Both the position numbers and the translations under genes were made by a program. Of a stretch of 12,356 nucleotides of DNA, positions 1-6,386 are shown piece after piece. The notes beneath the pieces were generated by a model. It searched no databases, was not told the DNA's origin, and was given only the letters and a program-made list of their open reading frames with translations. Numbering within the stretch: position 1 is the first letter of the stretch; each line of letters starts with the position of its first letter. Source of the DNA: Desulfonatronospira sp964577315 (GTDB taxonomy: Bacteria > Desulfobacterota > Desulfovibrionia > Desulfovibrionales > Desulfonatronovibrionaceae); the NCBI GenBank assembly GCA_964577315.1, contig CAZNYT010000066.1, forward strand, positions 1 to 12,356, given 5' to 3'.

Positions 1-188
1 AGAATTCTGCAAACAGGCCGTAAAAACTCACTCCAAGGCAGCGTATATCAAAATCTATTTTTCTGGTGACCCGATTTCAGAAGATGCTTGAATAGGTCTG
101 TGAGCTTTTTATAGACCTACGATTTTGATGAACGCTGCCTACGTCGCTCACACAGTTTACGCCCAGTTTGCAGAACCCTCGGACCTCT
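1..188. repeat. Palindromic (MITE-like) intergenic repeat, copy 1, left end cut by window edge
   Basis: Two imperfect inverted arms surround a short centre. The left arm (about 1-52) and the reverse complement of the right arm (about 121-188) share the blocks TTCTGCAAAC, GGCAGCG and ATCAAAATC, with small substitutions and indels between them. The centre holds a second smaller dyad, TAGGTCT (93-99) against AGACCTA (113-119). The right end is CTCGGACCTCT (178-188), the exact reverse complement of the left end of the copy at 12309, so the full unit has 11-bp perfect ends and is about 200 bp long. It has no convincing reading frame. It could be a non-autonomous miniature transposable element or a structured intergenic repeat. 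The inverted arms and the second copy are seen directly; mobility is inferred. Confidence 0.8.
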
Positions 189-293
189 CATACGAGTTGC
201 TGCCATAATAGTAAGGCTGTTTATAGAGCCATGGGTTACAGAGCCAAGTTTCGTTGTACTAATTTCTCCCGGATTTTAGGCCCAAAACTAGCC

Positions 294-322
294 TTGATAA
301 AACTCCCTTTTAAGTTTATTAT
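294..322 (+). promoter_or_regulatory. Probable sigma-70 promoter of the hisD-purC-fabI operon
   Basis: TTGATA (294-299) and TATTAT (317-322) are separated by exactly 17 bases and each differs from the consensus at one position. Transcription would start near 329, giving a leader of about 95 bases before hisD. The leader contains a weak hairpin (AAGCAG near 350 with CTGCTT near 371), with no clear leader peptide rich in histidine codons. Activity is inferred from motif match only. Confidence 0.6.
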
Positions 323-423
323 CAGTTTTTTTATGCTAGCCGAAAACCAAAGCAGTCCTTGCCTTGGGCTTCTGCTTCTATCCGAAATGCAGTCAAAAAC
401 GTATTGTCTCTGGAGTTAACATC

Positions 424-1734
424 ATGTTCGGAAAACACTTTTCCTACTTTTCCCAGCAGGACTGGCCACAAATAAAATCCTGGCTCCGGGAAAGGATGGA
501 GCCGGACACCTCGGTACAGGAAAATGTCCGCAGTATCCTGGAACAGGTCAAGAACACCGGGGACCAGGCCCTGCTGGAATACACCAAAAGCTTTGACTGC
601 TCGGATTTCGGCCCCGGAGACATGCGAGTGACGGACCGTGAAATTCAGGACTCCCTCTCCCTGGTCCCAGAACAGGATCTGGAGGTAATCCGGGCTGCAG
701 CGGACAAGATCCGGGCCTTTCATTCCCGTCAAAACCAGCGCTCCTGGTTCACACCGGACCCAGACGGTGCCTTCCTGGGCCAGATGGTTACACCGGTTCC
801 CAGGGCCGGGCTGTACGTTCCCGGAGGCAGGGGAGGAGACACCCCTCTCATTTCCAGCCTGCTCATGAACGCTATTCCCGCACAGGTAGCAGGGGTGGAA
901 TCCATTTGCGTGGTATCCCCTCCCCGCAAGGACAAGACCCTAAGCCCCTATATTCTGGGTACAGCTCACATCCTGGGCCTGGACGAGATATACAAGTGCG
1001 GCTCTGCCTGGGCGGTAGGAGCCTTGGCCTACGGCACTGAAACTATCCCTGCAGCGGATATAATCGCCGGTCCAGGCAATATCTTTGTAGCCACAGCCAA
1101 ACAGCTACTCATGGGCCAGGTAGGCATCGACATGATGGCCGGCCCTAGTGAGCTGGCAGTACTAGCGGATGCCAGCGCCCGTCCGGAATACGTGGCAGCA
1201 GACCTTCTGTCCCAGTCGGAGCACGATCCCTTGTCCGGAACTTTTTTGATTGCCCGGGAGCAAGAACTCGTTTCTGCAGTGGAGCAGGAGCTTAGCCGGC
1301 AGATCCGGGACTTGCCCAGGAAGGATATCGCACTCAAGTCTCTTCAAGACTGGGGAGCTTCTTTCCTGGTCCCGGACATACGTACCGGCCTGGATCTAAT
1401 CAACCGCATAGCACCAGAACACCTGGAAGTATGCGTGAGTGATCCCTGGAGCCTTCTGGGCGGCATCAGGAATGCAGGGGCTGTTTTTTTGGGCCATACC
1501 AGCCCGGAGCCGGTAGGGGACTATTTTGCCGGCCCCAATCATGTTCTGCCCACCCTGAGCACTGCCCGGTTTTCCCAGGCATTATCGGTACAAGCATTTC
1601 AGAAACACGTAAGCATTCTGGCCGCGGATCAAAACTACCTATTGCAACACTCCCACCGCATCGCCAGAATGGCCAGGATGGAAAACCTGGAAGCCCATGC
1701 CCGGAGCGTGGAAATCCGACTACAAGGAGAATAA
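424..1734 (+). CDS. hisD: Histidinol dehydrogenase
   Basis: This cytosolic zinc enzyme catalyses the last two steps of histidine synthesis, oxidising L-histidinol to L-histidine with two NAD+. The 436-residue product matches the usual length (about 430). Zinc ligands are recognisable as Gln264 and His267 (in LLSQSEHDP), Asp366 (PVGDYFAGPNH) and His425 (LEAHARSVE), and the catalytic pair Glu332-His333 lies in RIAPEHLEV. The GPSELAVLAD block is also typical. An in-frame ATG at 364 would add 20 residues, but the start at 424 has a GGAG ribosome site 8 bases upstream and gives the family N-terminus, so I chose 424. It is the first gene of an operon; its stop is one base before the purC ATG. Confidence 0.97.
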   Translation: MFGKHFSYFSQQDWPQIKSWLRERMEPDTSVQENVRSILEQVKNTGDQALLEYTKSFDCSDFGPGDMRVTDREIQDSLSLVPEQDLEVIRAAADKIRAFHSRQNQRSWFTPDPDGAFLGQMVTPVPRAGLYVPGGRGGDTPLISSLLMNAIPAQVAGVESICVVSPPRKDKTLSPYILGTAHILGLDEIYKCGSAWAVGALAYGTETIPAADIIAGPGNIFVATAKQLLMGQVGIDMMAGPSELAVLADASARPEYVAADLLSQSEHDPLSGTFLIAREQELVSAVEQELSRQIRDLPRKDIALKSLQDWGASFLVPDIRTGLDLINRIAPEHLEVCVSDPWSLLGGIRNAGAVFLGHTSPEPVGDYFAGPNHVLPTLSTARFSQALSVQAFQKHVSILAADQNYLLQHSHRIARMARMENLEAHARSVEIRLQGE

Positions 1735-1735
1735 T

Positions 1736-2650
1736 ATGCAAGTTGTAACCCAGACCAATATTCAGGAATACCCCTTGGTTTCCAGGGGCAAGGTCCGGGA
1801 CATCTATGAGTTGGATCCGGACACACTGCTTATAGTTACCACGGACCGCATGAGCGCCTTTGACGTGGTCATGCCCCAGCCCATTCCGTACAAGGGAGCA
1901 GTCCTGAACCAGCTCACCATGTTCTGGATGGACAGGTTCAAGGATATGGTGGACAATCACCTTATAAGCTCCAATGTAGACGATTTTCCGCAAAATCTGC
2001 ATCCCTACCGGGAGGAGCTACGGGGAAGATCGGTTATGGTCAAAAGGACTAAGCCCTTGCCCATAGAATGCATCGTGCGGGGCTATATCACCGGTTCCGG
2101 CTGGAAGGACTACCAAAGGACCGGTCAAGTCTGTGGCTATACCCTGCCGCCGGGGCTGGTGGAATCCCAAAAACTGGAGGAGCCGCTCTTTACTCCCTCC
2201 ACCAAGGCCGATGCCGGGGAGCATGACGAGAACATCAACCTGGACCGGGCCAAAGAACTTATAGGTCCCGGCACCCTGGACAAGGTTCAGGAGCTTTCCC
2301 TATCCATCTTCAAACAAGCCCGCGAATACGCGGAGGAGAAAGGAATTCTCATAGCGGACACCAAGTTCGAGTTCGGCCTGAAAAACGAAGGCCTGTTCTT
2401 GATCGACGAGGTACTTACCCCGGATTCCTCAAGGTTTTGGCCGGCGGACCAGTACCAGCCCGGAAGGTCCCAGCCCAGCTTTGACAAGCAATACCTCAGG
2501 GATTGGCTGGAGAACTCCGGCTGGGACAAAAACTCCCCGCCCCCGGATCTGCCCCCCGAGGTAATCCAGGAAACCAAAAACAAGTATTTACTGGCATACA
2601 GGCTCTTAACCGGAAAAGATCTCTTGCAGGGAGGATATTATGCTGCTTGA
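1736..2650 (+). CDS. purC: Phosphoribosylaminoimidazole-succinocarboxamide synthase (SAICAR synthetase)
   Basis: This purine-pathway enzyme uses ATP to join aspartate to CAIR, giving SAICAR. The protein has 304 residues, the long form like the yeast enzyme rather than the ~240-residue E. coli form. Family blocks occur in order: SRGKVRDIYE (ATP site) near residue 16, LPIECIVRGYITGSGW near 107, TPSTKADAGEHDENI near 150, IADTKFEFG near 205, and IDEVLTPDSSRFW near 220. The ATG at 1736 follows AAGGAG by 6 bases; the upstream in-frame ATG at 1697 lies within hisD and lacks support. The gene sits one base after the hisD stop and overlaps fabI by 11 bases, so translation of the three genes is probably coupled. 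Confidence 0.97.
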   Translation: MQVVTQTNIQEYPLVSRGKVRDIYELDPDTLLIVTTDRMSAFDVVMPQPIPYKGAVLNQLTMFWMDRFKDMVDNHLISSNVDDFPQNLHPYREELRGRSVMVKRTKPLPIECIVRGYITGSGWKDYQRTGQVCGYTLPPGLVESQKLEEPLFTPSTKADAGEHDENINLDRAKELIGPGTLDKVQELSLSIFKQAREYAEEKGILIADTKFEFGLKNEGLFLIDEVLTPDSSRFWPADQYQPGRSQPSFDKQYLRDWLENSGWDKNSPPPDLPPEVIQETKNKYLLAYRLLTGKDLLQGGYYAA

Positions 2651-3404
2651 CAACAAGAAGGCCCTTATCTTCGGGGTGGCCAACAACAAGAGCATTGCCT
2701 ACGGCATTGGCCAGCAGTTCAGGCAACACGGCGCTTCTTTGGCTTTCAATTACGCTGGGGAGACCCTTAAAAAGAGAGTAGAGCCCATCAGTCAAGAACT
2801 GGGCGGGGATTTCATCTTTGAATGCGATGTAACCAACGAGGAGCAAATAGCCTCGGCGGTGGAAACCACCCGGGAAAATTGGGGACAGGTGGATATTCTG
2901 GTGCATTCCGTGGCTTTTGCCCAGCGCGATGACCTGCAGGGCAGATTCATAGACACCTCCAGGGAGGGATTCAAGTTGGCCCTAGACATATCAGCCTATT
3001 CTCTAACCGCCCTGTGCCGGGCCTTTGAGCCCCTGCTTTCCCCAGGGGCCTCGGTAATAACCATGACCTATTACGGCTCCCAGAAGGCGGTCATGAACTA
3101 CAATGTCATGGGAGTGGCCAAGGCCGCTCTGGAAGCCTCGGTACGCTACCTAGCAGTGGACCTGGGCTCCAGCGGAGTCCGTGTCAACGCCATTAGCGCG
3201 GGCCCCATCAAGACCTTGGCTTCCTCAGGGATTTCCGGATTCAAGACCATTTTAAACACCATTGAGGAAAAATCTCCGCTTCAGCGCAATGTCAGCCAGA
3301 CAGACGTAGGCAATGCAGCCGTATTCCTGGCCTCGGACTTATCCTCCGGGACCACCGGGGAGACTCTTTATGTAGACGCCGGCTACAATATTGTGGGGGT
3401 ATAG
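2640..3404 (+). CDS. fabI: Enoyl-[acyl-carrier-protein] reductase (NADH-type, FabI)
   Basis: FabI reduces the trans-2 double bond of enoyl-ACP, the last step of each elongation cycle in fatty-acid synthesis. The 254-residue protein is a short-chain dehydrogenase with the FabI form of the nucleotide loop (FGVANNKSIAYGI, residues 11-23). The active-site residues are Tyr144, Tyr154 and Lys161 in TYYG...NYNVMGVAKAALEASVRYLA. HSVAFA (89-94) corresponds to the substrate and triclosan loop; Ala92 stands where E. coli has Gly93, and such variation occurs naturally in the family. The start follows AGGGAGG and lies inside the end of purC. It is the last clear gene of the operon. A weak hairpin (GGGCAGG 3466-3472 with CCTTGCCC 3485-3492) lies downstream without a T-run. 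Confidence 0.96.
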   Translation: MLLDNKKALIFGVANNKSIAYGIGQQFRQHGASLAFNYAGETLKKRVEPISQELGGDFIFECDVTNEEQIASAVETTRENWGQVDILVHSVAFAQRDDLQGRFIDTSREGFKLALDISAYSLTALCRAFEPLLSPGASVITMTYYGSQKAVMNYNVMGVAKAALEASVRYLAVDLGSSGVRVNAISAGPIKTLASSGISGFKTILNTIEEKSPLQRNVSQTDVGNAAVFLASDLSSGTTGETLYVDAGYNIVGV

Positions 3405-3520
3405 ATGATTTCCTTCAGCCCTTTTTGACAAAGGTCATGGGATGATTAAGAATAGAATGACTTACGGGCAGGGATTTACTTCAGCCTTGCCCTTACCCCA
3501 AAACTTACAGTGAGGTGGAT

Positions 3521-3613
3521 ATGGAATCTCTTATAGGTCTGGCCTTGTTGCTCGTGGCCATGGTTCTGATATTCAAGGTGATACTGCCCATGTTCGGCAT
3601 TCAGGGTGGGTGA
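3521..3613 (+). CDS. Predicted small single-span membrane protein (30 residues)
   Basis: A short frame starts with ATG eight bases after a GAGG-type ribosome site (TGAGGTGG, 3511-3518) and ends in TGA. The product begins MESLIGLALLLVAMVLIFKV and ends PMFGIQGG. Residues 4-25 form one nearly continuous hydrophobic stretch broken by a single lysine, as in a small transmembrane protein. It lies 116 bases after fabI and could be read from that operon or from a weak promoter headed by TTGACA at 3425-3430. I do not recognise the family, and the function is unknown. The ribosome site and clean hydrophobic character favour a real gene, but at this length chance cannot be excluded. Confidence 0.5.
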   Translation: MESLIGLALLLVAMVLIFKVILPMFGIQGG

Positions 3614-3650
3614 GCCCCTTCAAGCGGGGACAGCTGCCGGGTGCAGCCCC
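3613..3650 (+). other. Two mutually exclusive GC-rich hairpins after the small ORF
   Basis: GCCCC (3613-3618) can pair with GGGG (3626-3629). The same GGGG can instead pair with CCCC (3647-3650), enclosing a CTGC/GCAG stem (3634-3637 with 3643-3646). No run of T follows, so it is not a standard intrinsic terminator. It may be an RNA 3' end or processing structure of the small ORF transcript. Confidence 0.3.
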
Positions 3651-3722
3651 AGGAATCACAGAAAAAGAACTCCAAGAAAAAATCCCGAAACAAATAACAG
3701 CTCCTGGAACCAAAAATTATCC

Positions 3723-3751
3723 TTGTCAAAGCAAATTGATTCGGATATTAT
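3723..3751 (+). promoter_or_regulatory. Probable sigma-70 promoter of tRNA-Ser
   Basis: TTGTCA (3723-3728) and TATTAT (3746-3751) are spaced by 17 bases and would start transcription near 3758, about nine bases before the mature tRNA. A perfect TATAAT overlaps at 3751-3756 but lacks a correctly spaced partner. Confidence 0.55.
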
Positions 3752-3766
3752 ATAATGTTGTTTTAA

Positions 3767-3856
<90 letters not shown>

Positions 3857-3879
3857 ACTTTTCACACGCCTTCATCCGC

Positions 3880-4155
3880 TCAATTCTGAAAGTCCCCAAA
3901 ATCAGATATTTTCAAGCCATTCTGCAAATCCCATATCCTCCAGGAAAACTGGAGAAAGACCTTAAAGCCCGAAAAGACCAAGGCAACAAATGGATATGGC
4001 GCTGGACGTTCTTTGCAGGCATCCGATAAAGTGGCCATACCATTTGGGCTTATCTCCATGGTCGCAGGCGAATGAAACCCATCAACCATTACGGTCACAG
4101 CAGACCTTGGAAGCAACCCGGGGATTGCTATAAAAATTTTGTTAATTGTTTCCGA
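3880..4155 (-). pseudogene. Possible gene fragment downstream of the PilZ gene
   Basis: A minus-strand frame is open from about 4155 to a stop at 3880. Its middle reads like real protein, with segments such as PRSAVTVMVDGFHSPAT and MEISPNGMATLSDA, but there is no ribosome site and no ATG near its beginning (only TTG at 4116). It overlaps the end of the PilZ gene in another frame. I do not recognise the family. It may be a decayed gene remnant or chance; nothing else coding is seen between the tRNA and 4128. Confidence 0.2.
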
Positions 4156-4628
4156 ATGTTATTGTCGGGATTCCCTTCAAACCTGTTTCCCACTTGAAGG
4201 GTTTGGTCCTTTTTCATGGAATATACAGGCTGGCATTTGAATCTGCTCAGCCCTTCAGAATCCGGGATCATGCATATAAGCTCGAAATGGCTGCTTTCCT
4301 GCAAAAAATCCAGCTTTCCCTGAACAGTTAAGGGGAAAGCAACCCTGCTGCCCTCCAGGGAAAAATCCAGAATGGTAGCTGAAAAATATCTGCCTATGTT
4401 TTCTTGATGGGACTGCTCATAAACCATGGCAGGAATCTGCACAGGTTTGCGCTTGTGCTTTCGTCGTTCCTGCTTGGATTCTGACAAAAGAGGACTTTGT
4501 TGTACATAGTTCTCCAGTATCTCGTAAACCAAGTGATCCAGAGTTATGCCCCTGCTTTGAGCAATAGGCTCAAGCCTGGAAATAATTTCAGATTCCAACT
4601 GCACTGAAGTCTTATAATCCTGAGTCAT
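4128..4628 (-). CDS. Ribbon-helix-helix / PilZ domain fusion protein, probable c-di-GMP-responsive regulator
   Basis: The 166-residue protein has two recognisable parts. Residues 5-42 fit the Arc/CopG ribbon-helix-helix pattern: a short strand (YKTSVQLE), a helix, a turn (SRGIT) and a second helix ending in YV. Residues 54-150 fit a PilZ domain, whose two cyclic-di-GMP motifs are visible as RxxxR (Arg56 to Arg60 in RRKHKRK) and DxSxxG (Asp88, Ser90, Gly93 in LDFSLEGSRV). The likely role is a DNA-binding protein, or a dimeric receptor using RHH for assembly, that responds to c-di-GMP; this is inferred. The ATG at 4628 is preceded by AGGAG with 5-base spacing. No toxin gene is adjacent, so a toxin-antitoxin role is not suggested. 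It appears to be a single-gene unit. Confidence 0.8.
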   Translation of the reverse strand: MTQDYKTSVQLESEIISRLEPIAQSRGITLDHLVYEILENYVQQSPLLSESKQERRKHKRKPVQIPAMVYEQSHQENIGRYFSATILDFSLEGSRVAFPLTVQGKLDFLQESSHFELICMIPDSEGLSRFKCQPVYSMKKDQTLQVGNRFEGNPDNNIRKQLTKFL

Positions 4629-4865
4629 AAAAGCTCCTAATCTTCTGACTTACCTCTGAAACCTGGAACTGTATGTTTTTTATGCTTCCAGAGCACTCTT
4701 CATTGCTTTGAACAATTATAATGTGTGCAATATTGTTCCTAGCAATGCCACATTAAATTCTTAAAAGAGGTAGTAACTTGCATACTTGTAAAAAAATATC
4801 CTACTGCGCAAAAATCCAGGCTCAAGACTTATGCCTCTAAAATACCAAAAAACGCAGAAGTTGAC
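4629..4865. other. AT-rich intergenic leader region upstream of the PilZ gene
   Basis: Apart from the dyad and -10 box at 4710-4738, this stretch shows no supportable gene. A plus-strand frame open from about 4743 runs into the short ORF at 4866 but has no ATG or ribosome site before it. Confidence 0.5.
4710..4738 (-). promoter_or_regulatory. Probable promoter with overlapping dyad operator for the RHH-PilZ gene
   Basis: On the minus strand a perfect TATAAT (plus-strand 4715-4720) lies about 85 bases before the start codon. It is embedded in a perfect 7-bp inverted repeat, GAACAAT (4710-4716) and ATTGTTC (4732-4738), with centres 22 bases (two helical turns) apart. No good -35 box is present, as in promoters that depend on or are controlled by a protein. 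Binding by the RHH-PilZ product itself is a guess. Confidence 0.4.
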
Positions 4866-4997
4866 ATGCTGTTTGATGTAAAAAAAGAAATTAGATTAAA
4901 AAGCACCATAGAATGGTATGCAAAATTAATTCCAGATTACTTTTTAGCAAAACATGAAAAAATCAAAATCCAAATTTATCACATCTTCAAATACTAA
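4866..4997 (+). CDS. Hypothetical short ORF, possible gene remnant
   Basis: A 43-residue lysine- and isoleucine-rich frame begins MLFDVKKEIRLK and ends IYHIFKY. The same frame is open upstream to about 4743 without a start codon, so it could be the tail of an older, decayed gene. No clear ribosome site precedes the ATG. The local base composition is far more AT-rich than in the flanking housekeeping genes. Family unknown. Confidence 0.2.
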   Translation: MLFDVKKEIRLKSTIEWYAKLIPDYFLAKHEKIKIQIYHIFKY

Positions 4998-5169
4998 CAG
5001 AATACATATTGATGCAATCAATCCTGAGAGAGTCAATACTTTTAAGCATTTCTGTGAATACGTCTTGGACAACCTTAATACTAGATCTGGAGTGTCTCAA
5101 AAACAAAAACTAATACAGAATCAGGCAAGGGATAAAACTTGCATTAGTCTCCAGGACAACACTCCCTGA
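4954..5169 (+). CDS. Hypothetical 71-residue protein, uncertain
   Basis: The frame starts MKKSKSKFITSS and contains a plausible helix (NTFKHFCEYVLDNL, about residues 28-41), then a glutamine-rich tail. It overlaps the preceding short ORF in another frame. I see no ribosome site before the ATG. AT-rich codon use differs from the operon genes. I do not recognise it; it may be a foreign or decayed fragment. Confidence 0.25.
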   Translation: MKKSKSKFITSSNTNRIHIDAINPERVNTFKHFCEYVLDNLNTRSGVSQKQKLIQNQARDKTCISLQDNTP

Positions 5170-5208
5170 TCCGGTATTCTGAGATCCCGGCTAGCCTAGA
5201 CAAGGGAT

Positions 5209-5237
5209 GCGTCTGCAAAAAGTCTTTTTGCAGACGC
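5209..5237. repeat. Perfect 13-bp inverted repeat (hairpin)
   Basis: GCGTCTGCAAAAA (5209-5221) is followed by a 3-base spacer, GTC, and its exact reverse complement (5225-5237). The A and T runs are inside the stem, so it is not a standard terminator with a trailing T-run, although either strand would fold. It may be a REP-like dispersed unit; no second copy is seen in this window. Confidence 0.6.
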
Positions 5238-5333
5238 CAGAAGTCAGAAAAATTAAAGTGTTATGATATTAGGATATAATAATTATAACCAGGATTTCGG
5301 TTTTTTGCAGGCTCGTCCATGGATGAATCTGCC

Positions 5334-5525
5334 TCAATGGTCACCAATCTGACATCCCCGTGAAAATAGTCTAAGCTTGTCCCAGGAGAATTTTTCCAAT
5401 ATCCAGTCCTTTATCTTTCTAGGCAAGTACCAGTTTCGAGCCCAGGCAAGCATAGGGGTAAAAAACTTAACAGGGGCCAATAGGAATATCTTGAGCAATA
5501 CGATGCATATTTTCAAAAATTCCAC
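5334..5525 (-). CDS. Hypothetical small membrane-associated protein, uncertain
   Basis: A 63-residue frame starts with GTG right after a G-rich run (AAAGGGG). Residues 3-18 (FLKICIVLLKIFLLAP) are strongly hydrophobic, and the remainder is rich in tryptophan, lysine and arginine (WARNWYLPRKIKDWI). Such a pattern fits a small membrane protein. It would be divergent from the response regulator at 5604, 78 bases apart. The ribosome site is too close to the GTG to be convincing. No family is recognised. Confidence 0.3.
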   Translation of the reverse strand: MEFLKICIVLLKIFLLAPVKFFTPMLAWARNWYLPRKIKDWILEKFSWDKLRLFSRGCQIGDH

Positions 5526-5574
5526 CCCCTTTAAGCCAAAAGTATTTGACTAATCCCTGGGAATATTCTACTCA

Positions 5575-5580
5575 TATAAT
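5575..5580 (+). promoter_or_regulatory. Candidate -10 element for the receiver gene
   Basis: A perfect TATAAT lies 23 bases before the start codon. The nearest -35-like motif, TTGACT (5546-5551), is 23 bases away, which is too long for a standard sigma-70 promoter, so this would need an activator or be fortuitous. Confidence 0.3.
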
Positions 5581-5603
5581 TATCATATCCAGTAGGCAGG
5601 ACC

Positions 5604-5999
5604 ATGAACACCGCTCAGAAAGACCAGACCATTCTCATAATTGAAGATGATGTACATATTCGGGAGATGCTTTCGGAGTTTTTACAACAACACAACTACA
5701 CTCCGATTTTGGCTCAGGACGGGCTGCAGGGTATGTCCTTGATTGAAAACGAACATTTTGATTTAGTGATTGTTGATATTAAGCTACCCTTTGTCAGCGG
5801 AATAGGACTTATCCAATTCGTCAAGCAACTTAATCCGGAACTCCCCACCATCTGTATCACAGGCTACGGGTACACCCCCAAAAACATTGCAGAACTGGAA
5901 AATGCAGACCAGGTTTTAACTAAACCCTTTGATTTAAAAGATTTTTTAAATATAGTGCAGGACCTGCTTCAGCAATCTACAAAAATTGATTCGAGATGA
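5604..5999 (+). CDS. Stand-alone receiver-domain response regulator (CheY-like)
   Basis: The 131-residue protein is a single receiver domain with no output domain. The acidic pair Asp15-Asp16 (IIEDD), the phosphorylation site Asp58 (LVIVDIKLP), Thr86 (CITGYG) and Lys107 (LTKPF) are all present, so it should accept a phosphoryl group. The ATG follows a modest AGG ribosome site (5598-5600). No histidine kinase is nearby. The next gene, 387 bases downstream on the same strand, is an NtrC-type activator lacking a receiver, which raises the possibility that the two work together. The partner kinase and target are unknown. Confidence 0.92.
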   Translation: MNTAQKDQTILIIEDDVHIREMLSEFLQQHNYTPILAQDGLQGMSLIENEHFDLVIVDIKLPFVSGIGLIQFVKQLNPELPTICITGYGYTPKNIAELENADQVLTKPFDLKDFLNIVQDLLQQSTKIDSR

Positions 6000-6386
6000 T
6001 TTCAGCTCTTGCTGTATTACAAATACCCTGTAGAGGACCAAAACATGGGAAGCTTGGTTACTACTTGGCAAAAAAGCCCCTGTTTTAGACAATTTAGGGT
6101 ACCAATACAGGATATACATATCCGGGATAAAAGCTGTACTAGTTGGCAGTCTTGCTTAAAACAATCTTTTTTTTGTTATTGCCTCATTTGGTAACATAAC
6201 TGCTTAAGCATAAATCTTTACAACTATTCACCATTTTTCATTAAAGTATTCACCGGCTCTTTTTTAGCATGCTTCTGCCGGAAGGCTTGGCACGCAAAAA
6301 AGATTCGATTTTATTTTTAAAAGTACTATAATTACTAAGGTTTAATATTGTATCCATTTCAACCAAGATTATGAAGTTGTGCACCC
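6000..6386. other. AT-rich intergenic region before the sigma-54 activator
   Basis: No supportable gene is present. A TATAAT at 6327-6332, with a poor -35 (TTCGAT, 6304-6309) at 17 bases, is a weak candidate promoter for the activator. TTGGCACG (6287-6294) matches a sigma-54 -24 element but lacks the -12 GC. A small GCCGGAAGGC-type dyad (about 6277-6286) precedes it. No clear terminator for the receiver gene was seen. Confidence 0.4.

Noticed and set aside
168..419. 83-residue plus-strand frame starting inside the palindromic element
   Set aside because: It runs across the repeat end and the hisD promoter and has no ribosome site or recognisable content.
1466..2002. 178-residue minus-strand frame across hisD and purC
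   Set aside because: Antisense shadow of two certain genes; no domain features.
4128..4628. RHH protein as an antitoxin
   Set aside because: No ParE/RelE-like or other toxin frame lies beside it, and the C-terminal part is a PilZ domain.
6009..6194. 61-residue plus-strand frame after the receiver gene
   Set aside because: Starts at TTG with no ribosome site and has an irregular, unrecognisable composition in an AT-rich spacer.
6287..6302. TTGGCACG as a sigma-54 promoter before the activator gene
   Set aside because: The -24 element is perfect, but the position of the -12 GC (6301-6302) holds AG and no TTGCA-like element follows.
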